Positions 63,187-64,000 of a stretch of DNA of 64,000 nt are shown here, in pieces. Source of the stretch: Duganella sacchari (GTDB lineage: Bacteria; Pseudomonadota; Gammaproteobacteria; Burkholderiales; Burkholderiaceae_D). The notes beneath the pieces are model-generated. The model was given only the letters and a program-made list of their open reading frames with translations. It did no database searches and was not told where the DNA came from. How positions within the stretch are numbered: the stretch's first letter is position 1; every line of letters starts with the position of its first letter. The stretch lies in the NCBI RefSeq assembly GCF_900143065.1, contig NZ_FRCX01000007.1, positions 124,001 through 188,000 of the forward strand, in the 5' to 3' direction. Position numbers and translations under genes: made by a program.

Positions 63187-63966
63187 ATGACCGGCGCCGT
63201 CGTCATCACCCGTCCCCTGGCGCAAGCCGCGCCGCTGGCGGCCCGCGTGAGCGCGCTGGGCCGCACGGTGGAGGTGCTGCCGTTGCTGGAAATTGCGCCG
63301 CTGCCGGACCAGACCGCGCTGCAGGCGGCGCTGGCGCGGCTGCATGAGTATGCGCTGGTGGCGTTTGTGTCGCCCAATGCAGTGGATGCGGCGTTTGCGC
63401 ATATCCGCCACTGGCCGGCCGGCGTGACCGCGGCCGTGGTGGGCGAGGGCAGCCGCGCGGCACTGGCGGCGCACGGCGTCGCCGACATTGTCAGCCCGGC
63501 CGACAGCGCCCACAGCGACTCCGAACATTTGCTGCAGACGCTGGACCTGGCCGCGCTGCAAGGCAAACCCGTGCTCATCATCCGTGGTGAAAGCGGCCGC
63601 GAGCTCATGGGCGATGGCCTGCGCCAGGCCGGCGCGCTGGTGGAGGTGGTGCCCGCCTACCGCCGTTCGGTGCCGGCACTGACGCCCGGCCTGGCGGCCA
63701 CGCTGCGCCGTTTGCTGGCGCAGCAAAACGACTGGATCATCACCAGTTCCGAGGCCTTGCGCGGTCTGGTCGGTCTCCTGCAGCAAATTGACTTGCAACA
63801 CCCTGACGCAATGCAGCACAATAGCGTTGTAGCGATGCAACATCAGCACCTGATTGTGCCACATACCCGTATTGCCGAAACGGCAAATAATTTAGGATTT
63901 TCCAAGCTGACGCTCACCGGATCAGGCGACGAACGCCTGCTGGCCGCGTTACAATCATGCCTATGA
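63187..63966 (+). CDS. hemD: Uroporphyrinogen-III synthase
   Basis: 259 residues from ATG 63187 (GTG 63181 is an alternative). It has the two-lobed HemD pattern: ITRPLAQAAPLAARVSALGRTVEVLPLLEI, FVSPNAVDAAF, VLIIRGESGRELMGDGLRQAGALVEVVPAYRR and TSSEALRGLVGLL. It closes hydroxymethylbilane to uroporphyrinogen III with ring-D inversion. It overlaps the next gene, probably hemX, by four bases. Confidence 0.92.
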   Translation: MTGAVVITRPLAQAAPLAARVSALGRTVEVLPLLEIAPLPDQTALQAALARLHEYALVAFVSPNAVDAAFAHIRHWPAGVTAAVVGEGSRAALAAHGVADIVSPADSAHSDSEHLLQTLDLAALQGKPVLIIRGESGRELMGDGLRQAGALVEVVPAYRRSVPALTPGLAATLRRLLAQQNDWIITSSEALRGLVGLLQQIDLQHPDAMQHNSVVAMQHQHLIVPHTRIAETANNLGFSKLTLTGSGDERLLAALQSCL

Positions 63967-64000
63967 ACGATTTGCCTACCTTACCTGATCCAGCGGTCTC
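63963..64000 (+). CDS. Start of the gene after hemD (probably hemX), partial
   Basis: ATG 63963 overlaps the hemD stop (ATGA). Only the first 12 residues (MNDLPTLPDPAV) are inside the window. In this genus group hemX, a membrane-anchored uroporphyrinogen-III C-methyltransferase-like protein, usually follows hemD. The identity is inferred from position only. Confidence 0.5.
   Translation, partial: MNDLPTLPDPAV

Overview
This is a GC-rich bacterial chromosome segment whose gene content points to a betaproteobacterium of the Oxalobacteraceae type (Massilia, Duganella, Janthinobacterium, Rugamonas and relatives). The clues are a ppc gene divergent from hemC-hemD-(hemX), a purU-yaeQ pair, an E. 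coli-like long-Q-loop cytochrome bd operon carrying the small subunit CydP, a sigma-70 with a long Ala/Lys-rich N-terminus, and PHA-granule (phasin and PhaD-like) genes. The species assignment is inference. No rRNA, tRNA, CRISPR array, prophage or complete insertion sequence was seen.

Layout. 1-8.2 kb: a degenerate EAL protein cut by the left edge, small stress or hypothetical genes, a DksA-type protein, a lipoprotein, hydroxypyruvate isomerase, a perfect 43-bp inverted repeat, rhlE, suhB, trmJ and a thioesterase. 8.3-11.4 kb: a Tat-signal subunit, a GMC oxidoreductase and a lipase. 11.5-16.6 kb: a soluble PAS histidine kinase followed by a 1220-residue REC-REC-GAF-PAS-GGDEF-EAL-REC protein, a likely c-di-GMP signalling pair. 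16.7-21 kb: a dioxygenase-family protein, a PhaF-like phasin with a PhaD-like TetR regulator, a TPR protein, a LOG hydrolase and a YgjP-like metalloprotein. 21-26.3 kb, minus strand: a respiratory cluster gbsR-cydP-cydA-cydB-cydX-tetR plus two small genes, with candidate operators at the gbsR and tetR ends. 26.4-29.3 kb: modABC-modE with a candidate ModE box over the modA promoter.

29.3-40.6 kb is accessory and mostly regulators with single enzymes: a deletion-damaged metallo-beta-lactamase gene, two LysR and one AraC regulators, an acyltransferase, an M61 peptidase with HDxxH in place of HExxH, an SDR, an inositol-monophosphatase paralogue lacking key residues, a KGG stress protein and a CurA-like reductase. 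40.7-48.9 kb: purU, yaeQ, a PCu(A)C copper chaperone with a YcnI-like partner, an Rpn-type nuclease pseudogene, succinate-semialdehyde dehydrogenase, a small P-loop ATPase, a GIN-domain protein, a truncated RlmI-like methyltransferase and a PilT-family ATPase. 48.9-52 kb: two c-type cytochromes, an RNase D-like exonuclease and ProQ. 52-64 kb: a possible small RNA or attenuator, rpoD, DUF899, GFA, a sugar dehydrogenase, a pseudo-histidine-kinase, ppc and the heme genes hemC-hemD-(hemX).

The clearest functional units are the bd-oxidase operon, the molybdate operon with its own repressor site, the c-di-GMP kinase/hybrid pair and the heme operon. No wholly new multigene system is evident. The most unusual signals are the 43-bp perfect inverted repeat, the pseudoenzymes (EAL, IMPase, histidine kinase, M61), the operators around the cyd operon, and the promoter-terminator unit between proQ and rpoD.
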